Source: Setophaga petechia
Taxonomy: Eukaryota > Chordata > Aves > Passeriformes > Parulidae
Reading direction: 5' to 3'
Length of the DNA: 64,000 bases
NCBI GenBank assembly: GCA_024362935.1
Contig: JANCRA010000004.1
Location: 26,713,121-26,777,120 of the forward strand
Below the pieces are notes generated by a model that was given only the letters and a program-made list of their open reading frames with translations, did not search any database and had not been told where the DNA came from. How positions within the stretch are numbered: position 1 is the first letter of the stretch; each line of letters opens with the position of its first letter. Of this stretch, positions 1 through 12,100 are shown piece after piece. A program made the position numbers and the translations under genes.

Positions 1-2743
1 ATTCCAAAAGTCAGTTCATCACCACTGTCTCAGGCGGGTGATTGTCTCCAGAGAAAAACAAAATCACATTCATACACATCTCTGCTCTGCAATGCACAGA
101 TGTCCAAATGAGACCAGACAGATTCTTGAAGAGAAATTCTCCCTTATGCTTGAACAAGGTCCATTGCTCCATTTAAATTAAATTTAGTTCTAAAAATAAG
201 ATTTAAGGGAGATTTAAATAATTGAAGAAAGATTTTCACCACAGCACAGAAATTTATATTTCTCCCTGGCACTGATCTCACCACAATCATTATACTGATC
301 TCCAGGGACACCATTTTCTCAGCCTATGCCCTGTTTCTCTTTGAGAACATTTCTACAATTTACATAAACATTAACCACAGTTTCAGAAGAAAATACATTT
401 TAAAATAGGTCCTGCAGTGTAGCAAAGAAGCCATTATTCCCATGTAAAATGTAATAGCATCAGCATTTTGATCCACATGCTCAGAAATTATGATTCTTTT
501 AATTGGGTATTGCAAGTATGGAACAACAATATTCTTCCATTATTTTGCACCAAGTGGAAATTTTGAGCTATGTTGCTAGATACAAGAATAACAGAAAAGG
601 CAAAGGCTTTGATAGAAGTAGCAATGGTAAGAAGCAGAATGCTTTTTGTCTTGGGACTCATAACTGCAAAAATAAATGGAAGGGAATTGCTTTTATTATG
701 AAACCAGGAAATAGATTCACAAATAGAAACTAGTAAGCACAAGAAAAATAGCAGACTACAGGTCAGATTCTTAAGGTTTATTTTCCAAAGAAACAATGGG
801 ATTTGCCCACTAGGAAAAATGATCTGATATGAAAAACAATGAAGCAATCGATGTTTTAATTTATTCTTGTAAAACAAGTTTTTCCTTCCAAATATTAGAG
901 TCTGTAAAGCTGTAAAATAGGCAGGGAGATGCTTAAAATTTCACAAGCAAAAATGGCTAAAGCATTATGCTTTAAAAAACATTTTGACAGACTATGCCAT
1001 TACCCAGCTTCATGGAAGACAAGGCACCAGTTAAAGGCAGAATTATTTTCTTCTGCACAACTCTTGTAGGTGGATCTGGTGGTTTTCTGTGACTGTAATT
1101 TTTTTAAAACACTTAGTTTAATGAAAGATGATGAGGATTCTTTGTTCCTTGGTTATTGGCTGTTTTTTTAAAATTTCCTAATCTTCTTTCCTTAAATTCT
1201 GCTGAAGTCTTACTCTGGAAGGGTTTATTTAATAGCAAAATCTAATAATGGCACTCTGTGCCTCTCTGGTCACATCCACCCAGATTTCACCATTGTCAAA
1301 ACACCAGTCATCCCAACAGTCCTGGGAAGCAGCTGATGTAATCTATATTAATTTAATGAGAGAGAAAACAAGACATAATGAAAGTGTCTGGAAAAGTTTC
1401 CTGTGAATTTTGCCGCAGGAATGCCAGGACCTGAACACAAATTGTGGTATGATTTGATTCCTAAGCCAGTGGTTACCAAACTACAGCCAGGGACTCCTTG
1501 TGCAATTGTGGTAAAAAGGCTACAATTCACAAAATCATAGTGGCTTTTCAGTTAGAGAAATTGATTGTAAGAGACTGTGAGAAGTTGCACTCCCTTGGTC
1601 TGAAATATTTGGATAGAATCACATTTTCCTGTGAGTGTGAAAAAACATAACCAAAAGGCCTGTAGCTTTAATTGCTAAATAAGCTTGAGCCTTTATAAAT
1701 CTGTCTTTTTCTCTTCAGAGAAGTATGAATGAAAAATGGCATCAAAACAAGTTGTGTTAAATGGTTGAGCCAACAAATTTGTGTATATCCTAAAAATGAA
1801 AAAGGAGAGAGAGTATTTACTACAAGAAAAAATGTTTAGTTGTAGTATAGGAGAAGAACATTTACTGCGAGAAATATGGTGAAGTTCCACAGCACACATG
1901 ACACCAGACGTAATGCAGGACCCAGGAAGGATGCACAGTCACTGCAAGTACCTTCCAGGCCCATTTAAAGAGACAAGAATACTGGCTGATTTTCTTAAAG
2001 ACATACTTGAATCCTCTTGTTCTGTGGCCCCTGCATCCATTTTTCCAGGACATGTTCTCCTCTCCTGCTCTCAGTGTCTTGTCCAGGCAGATTTCTGGTA
2101 AAAGCAGTTCATGCCTGTGGTTTTTAGCCCCTGTGAAAGAAGGAGCCAGAGTATTTGTGTGGGAGGGAGAGCAGCCGTACCTGTGCTGGCAGAGCAGGAG
2201 AAGCTGAGCAGGCACCAAGTGGCTTCTGGACAGAGACCTCAGGCTGGGGGGAGAAGGCAAGGGAAGATGCCCATCTTAGGGTGAGGAATTTAGGGAGAGG
2301 TGAAAGGAATAGGATCATCCAGGGCAGGAGGAATAGATTTTTTTTTCTTGCAGCCATATAATTCTGAGTTGGGATACACTGGAAGCAGGACAAACTGGGA
2401 GTTGATCAAGAGTGGAGGTTGCATATTACCTGAGCATCGAGGAGGGATGGGGGTTACACTGGAACAGCTGCTCCACTCCATTCACTCAGACAACTAGGCA
2501 TTCTAAGGTTTGTGGGACAGAGACGTGACAAAACACCCGTTAAAGCTGGGAGACAAGGTACTACCTTTATTTCTTTTTTGATACTGGAACCCTGTTCTGT
2601 CACCAGGAGACATCAGAAGGAGCCACAAGGTAATTGCTGCACCAGGTAACAGACACTGAGCGCACAGAGGGTATTCTGGCTCTTTGCCGTGTTGTGAATA
2701 AGCCCAGAGGACTCAGAAGAGACACTGGGGGCCTCTAGAGAGC
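1..2743. other. Non-coding stretch, no gene recognised
   Basis: AT-rich DNA with no exon-like structure. An antisense frame at 488-877 is open for 129 codons and hydrophobic, but shows no family motif I can defend. A CAGTGGTT-type terminus at 1465 may be a hAT transposon remnant and is listed separately. From about 2100 to 2740 the composition becomes somewhat more G-rich toward the CpG-rich block that follows. I see no CR1 sequence and no tandem repeat longer than short homopolymers here. Confidence 0.5.
1465..1520 (+). mobile_element. Possible hAT (Charlie-like) 5' terminus fragment
   Basis: The stretch beginning CAGTGGTTACCAAACT resembles the 5' terminal inverted repeat of vertebrate hAT/Charlie elements, and is followed by a 'ggactccttg'-type segment reminiscent of the same families. 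I found no matching inverted terminus downstream and no target-site duplication. It is at best a truncated relic, and could be chance. Confidence 0.2.
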
Positions 2744-2914
2744 TTGCGGGGCAGCTGGAGCCGATCTGCTCCGACCGCAGCCCTGCGGCGGCAGGGCGAG
2801 GGTGGCGGGGGGCTGCGCTGCGCCTGGGCTGTGCTCAGCACCACCCCAAACCCAGGCACGGCTCCGCCCCTGCAGCACCACTTCTTTCCTCTATCCGAGC
2901 TCTGGCAATCGAAT
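2744..2914 (+). promoter_or_regulatory. Short CpG-rich block, candidate promoter / 5' UTR
   Basis: About fourteen CpG dinucleotides fall within roughly 170 bases, in a window where CpG is otherwise scarce. The block is GC-rich (runs such as GCGGCGGC and GGCGGGGGG) and ends just before an ATG in good Kozak context. This is the composition of a small unmethylated promoter or a GC-rich 5' untranslated exon. I see no TATA box. An alternative is the U5/R part of an old LTR, since LTRs also retain CpG. The boundaries are compositional only. Confidence 0.3.
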
Positions 2915-2966
2915 ATGGACCTGAAACACTTCCTCCTAACTTTGGCACAGCTGGCTTTATCTAGAG
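2915..2966 (+). CDS. Candidate first coding exon with signal peptide (unidentified gene)
   Basis: The ATG at 2915 has A at -3 and G at +4, a strong Kozak context. It opens a 17-codon stretch, MDLKHFLLTLAQLALSR, with a charged n-region, a hydrophobic core and small residues near the end, the pattern of a secretory signal peptide. The frame then meets GAG|GTACAT, an acceptable splice donor with GT at 2967-2968, leaving one base of a split codon. The frame is open upstream to 2744, so the true start could be earlier, but the upstream part is CpG-rich and unlike protein. The start loosely recalls growth-hormone-receptor-type leaders (MDL...LLTLA), but the match is short and ends before anything diagnostic, so I assign no gene. 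No partner exon was found. Chance remains a serious alternative. Confidence 0.25.
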
Positions 2967-3344
2967 GTACATTATTGCTAACATTTTTCTGTCCTTAAAC
3001 ATTTTTTTGACGAAACACAGTAAAGTTAGCTTCTTAAAACAAGTGCTTGCCTTCTCTGTTGTGTTATCTTGAAAGACAAACTGAATAGTTTCTGAATAGT
3101 TTCTTTCTGTGTGCTCTGGTCAGTTAGAGCGTACATCTCACCTTAGAGTGCAATCTTTTATTGCCCATCTCACCTTTACAACAGGCAGTTTCATCTTCAA
3201 AGCACTACTTGGTGTATGAACAAGGTATGACTTGTTCTCTCCTCATGCGTCCTCCATCCCAAATAACTTGAATTTGAGACAGTTTGAACAAAGACTTTGA
3301 GAGAGTAAGATTTTACTTAGTCACTGCAGTTGCTACCCGCATTT

Positions 3345-3376
3345 GTATATGCATGTACACATACATGTATGCATAT
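3345..3376. repeat. 32-base perfect purine-pyrimidine alternation with inverted symmetry
   Basis: Every base from 3345 to 3376 alternates purine and pyrimidine, made of GTATATGCAT- and ATGTATGCATAT-type units. The outer parts (ATATGCAT / ATGCATAT) are inverted copies, so a hairpin or cruciform can form. The A/T content makes Z-DNA less likely than for a pure CG or CA tract. Confidence 0.7.
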
Positions 3377-4178
3377 TTGGATATATATGGGAAATAGAAG
3401 AAAAACAAGCCCTTCTAAACCCAGAACATATCTAGTGTAACTTAATCCTCTATAGTTTTGCCGGAGTTCTTAACAGCTGCTCCCCACAGTGGATGACAAG
3501 TGGTGGGAATATTTTTCATGTGTTGAGAATAGAATGTTTATTAATGAAAAATATTCTGGCAGCCATGCTTACTACAACAATCCTATATATGCTATTAACA
3601 GTGACCCACCTGTAGGCCTGGGTGCCTCCTTCATAAAGATATCCAGTGTCTGTCCTGCATTTTTGTCATTGCAACCATATAGACATCAGAAACCGACCTG
3701 GGCACCATTAATATGCTGCTTTCTTTAAGGCAAAACCGAGTTGGGTTGTCCTCAGCCCTCCCGTCCTCAACCTGTCTCCTCCTTCTTGCTTTTGCTCATT
3801 CTTCTTAATCCCAAGTTTACCTGTTGAAGAGTTCATCTTTTACAAGGTTCTCTGAAGAGATCTGAACAAAAATCAAAATCAACTTTCTTTATAAAATGTA
3901 ACTTCTCAGGACAGCCCATTTTAAATGTCCACACAACTGTCATGGCTGGACAGTAACCCACTCTATAACATGTTTTTCAATACAGTCCACAATAATTTAT
4001 AAATCCTCTGAAATTAACCCAAAATCACCTCCACTCCAACATTCTGTACAGTATGAATTATACTTTTAGGAGATATGAAGTGAACTACTTGTAGACAGAA
4101 CAGAGGGGATATTTTTAAAGCAAATTTGTCTTAGCAGGATTTGACTCTCAGTGGCACAGCTCTTAGGCTAAAACGCTC

Positions 4179-4197
4179 TTTTTTTTTTTTTTTTTTT
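4179..4197. repeat. Poly(T), 19 bases
   Basis: Uninterrupted run of 19 T. No AATAAA-type signal or retrocopy body is visible beside it on either strand. Confidence 0.9.
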
Positions 4198-4389
4198 AGA
4201 TTTTCACTCTGTTTTTTCTGAAAAGAAAATCTTGACCTCAGATATCCGGCTTTCAAGGTGATGCTTCTGAGCCATAGCCTCATAGTTGTATCCTTAGCCA
4301 ACACACTGAACTTTTTGGTAAAGATTTAATCCTGGTCCTGTAGCATGCCACACATTCTCAACTCTGAATGACCTGAGCATATGGAACGA

Positions 4390-4680
4390 AAACGTGAGCA
4401 AGTGTAAGCGCCTGCTTTAATGAGACTCGCAGGATTAACAAACCCTGCCGGCATCAGCCGGTTGCAGCTTCGCTGCTTTCCATTTCAGCGTTTTCCCACG
4501 AGAGGGCAATGTCATCCCTATTTTCCATTCTTCAGTACCAGAGCACTCCAGAGCTTTGCCAGCCTACACATTGCCCCCTCTGCTGACCGATCCGCGCTCA
4601 GTTCGCTGCCTTGTTCTTATATGAATGGACCTATTTAGCATTGCGGCTATTAATCTTCAATAACGGGTCTACCATTTGCT
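4390..4680. promoter_or_regulatory. CpG-retaining block with paired CTCF-like motifs; candidate regulatory element
   Basis: This interval keeps about fifteen CpGs in roughly 290 bases, well above the surrounding sequence, although it is not strongly GC-rich. Two motifs resembling the CTCF core lie inside it. One is on the plus strand at 4496-4511 (CCACGAGAGGGCAATG). The other is on the minus strand at 4570-4586 (reads TCAGCAGAGGGGGCAAT). Both continue into GGGCAATG, so they form an imperfect inverted repeat about 60 bases apart, pointing toward each other. Neither is a perfect consensus: the first has G where the core prefers C/T, and the second has an extra G. CpG retention fits an unmethylated regulatory element, but occupancy cannot be read from sequence. 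Confidence 0.35.
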
Positions 4681-6234
4681 GGCAAAAGAAATACTAGTAA
4701 CTGGGAGACTGTCCCCCGGCACTGCAAGCTCCCAAATTATCTGTCATTATGTGAGCCCTGAACTTGTGTTCTCCTTTGAAATACTATAATTTACTTCCTA
4801 TGTAGATTTGTATGAGGAAAGCAGCTTCAGACATTAGTGCTGGCAGGCTATCCTTAAACAATACAGTTATCAAGAAGATGAACAGGAGTTGTGGTCTTGT
4901 GTAATTGTTACTGAAGAGGAGCTGTGGGGGGAAAAGTTGTGAGGAAGAAGAGGGTAATTACTGTTCAGTGATTTGGCATATCATCAGTGCCAAAGTTGTC
5001 CTGTAAATCAACTTCATGTTTCAATACTCTGCTGTATGAGCTCTTTGTATATATCAGGAACAAACGATGAGTTTGTTGTTTCGAACCCAAGGTGAGTCAG
5101 TCATGCCCTACCCCTTCCCCCTGTACCTGTCTGTTTAAAAAGTGCAGGTTTTATAGCTGGTTTTTGTTCTTGCCTTTGCAGGCAAGCAGGACAAATTAGC
5201 AACACTGTCCATTCCAGTGATACCAGTTGTTTTGCCATCTGGCCTGTCAGCAGTGCAAGCACAATATTGCAACATCCAACCCCTCCCCATCATTCTCTCT
5301 TCACCACAGCAGCAGAAAGGATAAATGGTATTTCAGAAGAAGCATCTTATCAGAAACCCATGCGTCTCGCAGGAAGCCTTTACTATCTTTTGGGATTGAG
5401 ACAACGTGAATTACCCAAGTGAGTGTGTGTCACGTCCAGGGCTAGGTATCACAGCTTCCTGGCTCCAGGCCTGCTGTTTCGACACAGCTCTTTCTAACTG
5501 TAGAAACTGGTGAGTTTTCAGAATTGCAGCTGATGTAGCTTACACAAATACTTTCCCTTACTCAAAACGTGCATGCGCAAGTTTTAAACCCCTGATATTG
5601 AGGGGGGGAAACCGTTCCAGTTTGAGTTGCAGCATTCTCATTATTCTAATTGAGTTACATGGTTTTTTAATAGCCAAAACCACCTGTCCAAAGCAGAGAA
5701 AATAGTAAAATTGGACTATTTAATTTTTCTCTGAGATACATTTTCAATTTGGTATTTCAGGGATCAGAAAACTCAAACTGTTGATTTTTTGAAAATGTTC
5801 CCACAGATGCCTTTTCTGCATTTCTCCAGCCACTGTAGATCATGTTCATTCAGTGCAGTCTTGGCTGGTGTGACTTATTCATGTGCTGCAGTGGAGATGC
5901 TCTCTGGAGCATTCAGTGGCTGATGTAGATGTGTGATGGAAAAGTAACACTGCTGCCTACTGTGAGAAATACATTATGGATACTTTTGGCAGCTTTGTGG
6001 TTTCCATTTTCTGAACATCCTTCTAGACTCCTACAAAGTATCTTCTGCTACCTGAATGGTTAAAAGGATTAGAGGAGGGTCATAAACATCCACAGAGTTC
6101 ATGTTACAATTGCCATTAATCTCCTCTCTTGCTTTATCTAGAGATTATTTGTCAGTTTAATTTTCCAATATGGTAAAAGAGACTGAACACATTTACCGAG
6201 CCATTTTTTTCTCCTTTCTCCCCCTTTGTTTAGA
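4681..6234. other. Non-coding stretch, nothing recognised
   Basis: AT-rich unique-looking sequence. No exon, transposon end or tandem repeat was recognised. A frame at 5227-5409 (60 codons) is unremarkable. Confidence 0.5.
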
Positions 6235-6363
6235 GGTTGTGTTTGTTGGTTTGTTTTTTTTTTTTTTTTGGTTGGTTGGGGGTTTTGGGTTTTTTTTTTT
6301 GGTGGTGGTTTTTTTCTTTGTTGGGGTTTGATTTATTGGGGTTTTGTGTGTGTGTGTGTGTGT
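6235..6363 (+). repeat. G/T-only low-complexity tract with (TG)n
   Basis: From 6235 to 6315 the plus strand contains only G and T (81 bases). After one C it continues almost purely G/T to a (TG)n run at about 6345-6363. Four G-runs sit within 20 bases at 6270-6289 (GG, GG, GGGGG, GGG with 2-4 T loops), enough for a two-tier G-quadruplex, and GGTGGTGG follows at 6301-6308. The 60-70-codon frames on both strands here are low-complexity artefacts. Confidence 0.85.
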
Positions 6364-9100
6364 TACGTGTATTAAAAACATGCAAAGGTTATTTTTTGCC
6401 ACTTAAGTGCAGCTCCTCAGTAGTTTATTAGTTTCATTTTTTGTCTAGGTACAGCCTTAAAAACTAGCAGTTAAACGCTACTTGTTTAGCTTAAAAGCTG
6501 AGCAATCTCTCAGCAGCTACACCTCTGGAATACTGCCAGATTGAGGCGGGGAGCTGCCTGGCGGCTGGGCTGGGTTTAACTGCGCTGCGTGGCACAGAGC
6601 TGTGCAGCAGCAGGGCACTGTGTCACTGACCTTCACACCTTGCACCTGGAATAAGATTGATGGGAAGGAATAAGAGGTACATTTCAAAGCTTTGTCCACA
6701 TGAAATAAACCATATCTCTAACACAAATTTACTAACTTACTGTCCCTTGCAGTCTTGAAGCTTTAACTGTAAAGTGTGTGTTTGGGGATTAAGGCACACT
6801 GTTTCCACAGAGCATGCATTCTAATTTTTGGGACCCTTGTTCAGATTTGGGATATGTGATATACTGGGAATAGATTTTGTTTCGCACATGGGGCGTTCTG
6901 TTTTACTAGATTACATTGCCCATGTCATAAAAATATAGACCATGGCACAAATGGTTATGAGAGCCTCTCAGCTAGATTTGGCAAGTCATACTACTGTAAA
7001 AATATTTAAACAAGGCAACAGAAAAGTTCATATAGTGACACTGTGGTTTGGTTGGATAATTTTTAAGCCACTGTCATTTTTCTAGACTACATGGATATGC
7101 TTTGAAACAGAACCTTTTGAAATGAACCCTAAATGCACTTTGGCACTTGGAATCAAGTGATTTTTTAAAAAAATTGGATCCTGTTATTATTAACCTCTTG
7201 GTTGCTGGGAAAGAAATCCAGATAAATGTGTCTGTCACTCTTATTTGCATTTAGATGATAAAAACGGACATGTTTCCTTTTTATCTTTCACAGATAAAAG
7301 ATTTCAACAGAAGAATTCAAACGTGCACTTTGTTCTTTTCTTTAAGCAGAGAACCTGGGAAATAGCTTGAAAATTATTATTTAAAAAGAGGTATATATAT
7401 ATCAAAAAGACAAATACATTTGATAGATCTGCAAATGCTGTACATTGTTAAAGTTCTAAGTTTATGAAGTCTCTGAATTTCATTTTTGTTCCCTTTAATT
7501 ACATCAGTATTTCCCTAATTTTATTTCTCTAATGTTTTAATTACATCAGTATTTCTTCTTTTTAAAGAGAAAACCCATGCACAGAATGAAAGAACATGAT
7601 AGAAGTTTTGTTTCTTCAGCACATTTGAAGTAAAATACCCCAAAAGATCTGTACAACAGATCATTCCTGCAGTGATAAGCTGTTGATTGTTACCTGTGCA
7701 ATGATCCCTACAAGTTGTGCCACTATCCTTCAAAAGGAACATACCAAAATATTACAGCCTTGTGATAAGTGACATAACTCACAGTTTTCCTGTTGTGACA
7801 AGGGGAGACAAGTCTGTTTCTTGCCAAACCTCAGTCCTACCTGTCTCCTGTTCATCATGTCCACTCCTAAAGCATCACTGATGGTTCCTTCCCATTTTTT
7901 TACCCACTACCCACTTCCTCTCCTTACAGTTGGTGTGTTTGGCTGTGCTACAGGATAGGTTTGTGCTGCTCCTTGCCATTCATAACTGGGAAGTGGTTAC
8001 TTCTGGAGTGATGCAGAAGACATGTCAGTGTCTGGGAGCTGGTATTGTGTGACTTAGCACATTCCCTTTCTAGTGGGTATCAGATGAAGGAGGTGGCAGG
8101 TGTGATCCTCAAGATGGCATGCCACAGCACACCACTGGGCAAAAGTGGGTAGAGCACAGTGCCTATTAGTTAAAATTAGAAAGCAATTTTCAATTACTTG
8201 TTGTATTGACAGTAAAAAAGGAGATGCTTTGCCATCAGAGAATAGTCTTCTGTCACATGTGGCCAGATGTTTGATTTTGGTGGCTTGGCCCCTACGAGTT
8301 TCTACCATTTGCTGGAGCATTACTTGAATCATGAGAATGAGCTGCCTCTGTTCTCTACCTGGTGAATTCTTCTTCTGGTGAAATGTAACTGAGCAATTGC
8401 CCTACAGAGAAATCAGAGCCTGAGGAATGAAGAGTGGGAGCTGGCATCAGGTTCCTGGGGAAAAGAAAGACAAGCAAAATTAACTATGATAAAGCAGGTC
8501 TGGGCTTTAGGGCTTTCTTCATGAGGACATCCACGCAGTAGGGTTAACATCCAGAAGTGCACTCCAGAGCCCCTCATCATGCAAGGTGTAGGACAATTCT
8601 TTAAAAAAATCAAAGTTTGGGAGAGGACAATTCTTCGTTGTGTTTTGTGCACCAAGAATCACTTCTCTGCTTAGAGCTTGCAGCAGTAAATGCAATATGA
8701 TGAGCCATCCAAATTTATTGGCTAGCTTGTGGAATATGGATCAGATGGATTACACTAAACAGTTACAATCAACAGTTGATCATGATTAGTGTGACTAATT
8801 AGAGTACCTTAACAAGATAAGTGGCCTACAAGATGAAGCCTGCACATTCTCATGGAGATTTGTTATTTTTGTGATCTGTGCTGTGCAAGCACTTAAAAAA
8901 TACAGTATGTATATAAGAAAGCTGTGTCATGACCCTTACTTACAGCAATAAAGTGTTGTTTTTCTTTCTTGGGGAGTTTTTACAAAAAGCAGTGAGCTCA
9001 TCATCCTGTATGTTCTGAAGTGTGTATGACACTTTCAAGTTTAAAAGCTATGGCTGAAATGGGATGAAAAGAGAAAACTGTTTCCATTATGTATCCTGTT
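6364..9100. other. Non-coding stretch with one short direct duplication
   Basis: No gene recognised. The 20-base string TTTAATTACATCAGTATTTC occurs at 7494-7513 and again at 7536-7555, 42 bases apart, which looks like a local duplication. The region around 8050-8650 is open in short frames on both strands without any family signature. Confidence 0.5.
7494..7555 (+). repeat. 20-bp exact direct repeat, 42-bp spacing
   Basis: Two identical 20-base copies at 7494-7513 and 7536-7555 are separated by an AT-rich 22-base spacer. This is consistent with a small tandem duplication that has since diverged in the spacer. Confidence 0.85.

Positions 9101-9134
<34 letters not shown>
9101..9134 (+). repeat. 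(TAGA)n microsatellite
   Basis: About eight and a half perfect tetranucleotide units (TAGATAGA...), followed by degenerate units (TATACGTAGATATTAGATAGATTGATAGA) to about 9163. Likely length-polymorphic. Confidence 0.95.
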
Positions 9135-9163
9135 TACGTAGATATTAGATAGATTGATAGACA

Positions 9164-12100
9164 TAATAAATATAATTCCTTTATATGTAGAGTCTGTCCT
9201 ATGACTGAAGAGACAGTGAGAGTCATTGTCTCCTAAGGAAAATCTGCATGAACCAGTGATGAGGGAAAGATAGTCATACTAGTTTACTTTCTTTCCATTT
9301 TCCAGAATTCATTTGCTCTGTGACCTTGAACAAATCTGACAGCTGGTGTTTACTGTGAATTGAACACAGGCAATGTTTTTTTTAATTGAAAAATGCTTTG
9401 AAATGAGAGGATACCAAAATCCATTGAAACCACCTAAGAAAGGTAAAGTGTCATGCTCAGATGGGGTACTGTAGATGTAGGCCTCATCATTACCCAGAGT
9501 TTAACACCACTAAGACTACAAGAGTGTTGTGAGGAGTATCTTCATTTTGTTTCTCAGATTTCAACCCCTTTTATCTTTCTCACTCCCCCAGACCTATTTT
9601 CAAGCTTCTGGCATTGATGTGGCATAGATGTGGCATACTATCAAAGCTTAAAATTAAAACAAGAAAGCTACAAAAAATCACTCCAGTTTCAAAATGCTTG
9701 CAGTAATATCTGGACCCCATTGCCTTATTTGTAACTGAAAACTAATGTAGATGAGCCCGGACAGTTAACATTTTCTTAGAGATGGATTCTCTAGTCAGCC
9801 ATAGCCAGGCTGTGTGATGCCAACACTTAAAAATACAATCTTCTTGCAGCAAAGTAGAGACGGCTCAGTGCTCTACTCTTGTTCTTTGGTTCCTGTGGAA
9901 GTTATCCTCTGTGGCAAAGAGAGGGTCCTGACTGCTGCTTATGGCAGGAGTGACGCTGACATCACCCCTCCCCTTCTGCTTTCATTGATTCAGAGGTCAG
10001 GTGCTGGTGGAAGCCTCCTGGACTGCCAGCCACAGCAAAAACAGACTTGTCCACTCAATGATTTATCTGCTCCATGGAACAGTGACAAGGAATCAGGCCC
10101 TCTCCTGCAGCTGATTTAAACTTTGACAGCTGCCAGTAAATATCTACGCTGCGTCCCAGGTCAAAAGCTCTCAGATCTCATGATGCCTTAGAGTCTGTCA
10201 GATCTTACACACACAGAATGAATAGAGATGAACTCGCCCCCTACTGTGCAAGCAGGTTTAAGTATCCTGTGAGCATTCACTTCTACTTACCTTCCAAACC
10301 ACTTCATTTTGTTCTTTTCTGAATTTCAGCAAAGTGAATACACTCTAAAAGAGAAATCTGTGGCTCTGTGAAGTACAAAGTCTGAAGTAACACACCAGCT
10401 ACTCCAGTTTTTTCTTTCTACCTGACCAGAAGTTGCAGAGCTTTCTTCCTTTGCTGGGAAGTCTGTTGGGAGCAGCTATTTTGCTACTCAGTGGTCTTCC
10501 CCCTTCCCTTATCAAGGCTAGTTTTCTACAGCCAATCCCTTTCTGGTAAGGGCAGCCTGGTCTGTATTGTGGGAGATAGTGTGGAGCTGCACATACAGAC
10601 AATCTTCCCCTAGAAACCCTCAGAGAACTGAAAAGCCAGCATCCTTAATGGAAGGTATGATTTCAGACCATCTCCATGTCTCCACAGGAGCCCAACTGCT
10701 ACTGACATGAAGAAAACAAAGGAATTTTTCTTCCTTGCTCCAGGGCTAGGCACCATATGGCATTATTCTAGGAGAAAAAGTGGATAAAACATTATTTCTT
10801 GCTGTTTTTTAAGGGAGAATGAAATAATTATTTCAATTACGATGCTTGGTATTGCAACCATTCTTTTCTTGTAAGTGCATTATCATCATATATTGATCAT
10901 ATCCATAGTGTGTTTTCTTTTCCAACCCAACGGCAATGTGGACCACACTTTCAAGGAATGTAGTCTGACTAAAAGAAATGTGGCATATATATTGAACAAC
11001 TGACTAAGGGAATGCTCCAGGCTTGTGGCACAATCAGGATCAAGAGATTGGGTGGCAGTCTTTTCATTTGTAATGTGCTTTACCTCAATATCAATTCAAG
11101 GATAAGAATGAGCTATTGCAAGGAACACTAGAGCAGTAAATTTTTCCCTTATATTCTGGATGTGACACAACACACAAACTGGCAGCTGCTCTTTGAAAGA
11201 GTTTGAAGAACTCACAGATTATTAATATCTCCATGACACTGCCTCTACCATACAGGGTAGGATTCAATCATTTTCTTCAAACTGTGATTCGAGAGAGAGA
11301 TGAGTATCAGAAAGGCAAGTGGTGCTGGGCTGGACATGCCTTTGTTGCATTGCCAGACAATGGTGCTTTCAAAGATCCCCAAGTGTCTAAACCTATTAAA
11401 TTGAGATTAAATGGCTGAAAGTCTTAGTCCTTGAAAATTCAGGTAATTCTGAGAAAAATAAAAGTCATGACTAAACCCATGCAAACCGTAGCAACTTTCA
11501 AGAATTGTTGGCAACCCCAAATGTATGGTTTGTGAACTAATAACTCACTTAATGTTTTGCAAGGCCCACAGTTGGCAAATAACTTATGTTCAGTATTTCT
11601 GTGTTGTTTTTAGCATTGTACGAAATGTTCCGTGCTTAGACCATTTTTCTGAAAGCAGACATAAATTTAACAAGAAAATCACATCTCAAATTGTATATTT
11701 GGGTCTCAGAGTACTCCTGTTATCTGTAAGGCAATAAAGACTCAGGGCTTTGCATAGGTCACACTGTGAATCAGTGATTCAGCTGAGATAAGATGATTGA
11801 CTTCCCTTTCCCTTTTTTTACCCCATTTATTAGATCCCCCTGCCAGTATAAACAGTCTGCATAGCTTGGTAAGGAGGTTAAAATGTCAGGTCGAGTTCAT
11901 TTTAAATTGCTTGAGCCACTTGTGGAATGTAAACTCTATGATCAAGTTTGTATTTAACCACAAATCTTCAAACAGTTCAGTACTGAGACAAAAACTGATT
12001 GCACAGCAAGCCATGGCTGCCTGATAGATACAGACCAACAGTGTAGGTGTGTCTTATCTTCTGCTGGAACTTCTAAAGTGATTTACTATCTCCATATAAC

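Larger units (their letters stand above)
2967..4389. other. Non-coding stretch, possibly intron
   Basis: If the exon ending at 2966 is real, this would be the start of its first intron. It contains the alternating purine-pyrimidine tract at 3345-3376 and a 19-base T run at 4179-4197. A frame opening at 3489, just after an acceptor-like 'ctccccacag', runs 79 codons but resembles nothing known and is not annotated as an exon. Confidence 0.45.

Noticed and set aside
488..877. 129-codon antisense frame, hydrophobic, at first sight like part of a small seven-transmembrane receptor
   Set aside because: No conserved receptor motif, no second half, and T/A-rich DNA readily yields Phe/Leu/Ile/Ser-rich frames. 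Not supported as a pseudogene.
3489..3728. Frame opening after an acceptor-like CTCCCCACAG, beginning MDDKWWEYFSC
   Set aside because: No downstream donor consistent with an exon, no family match, and the rest of the frame looks random.
5071..5100. TTTCGAACCCAAGG, a B-box-like string suggesting a tRNA
   Set aside because: No tRNA arms fold around it and no A box lies at the right distance.
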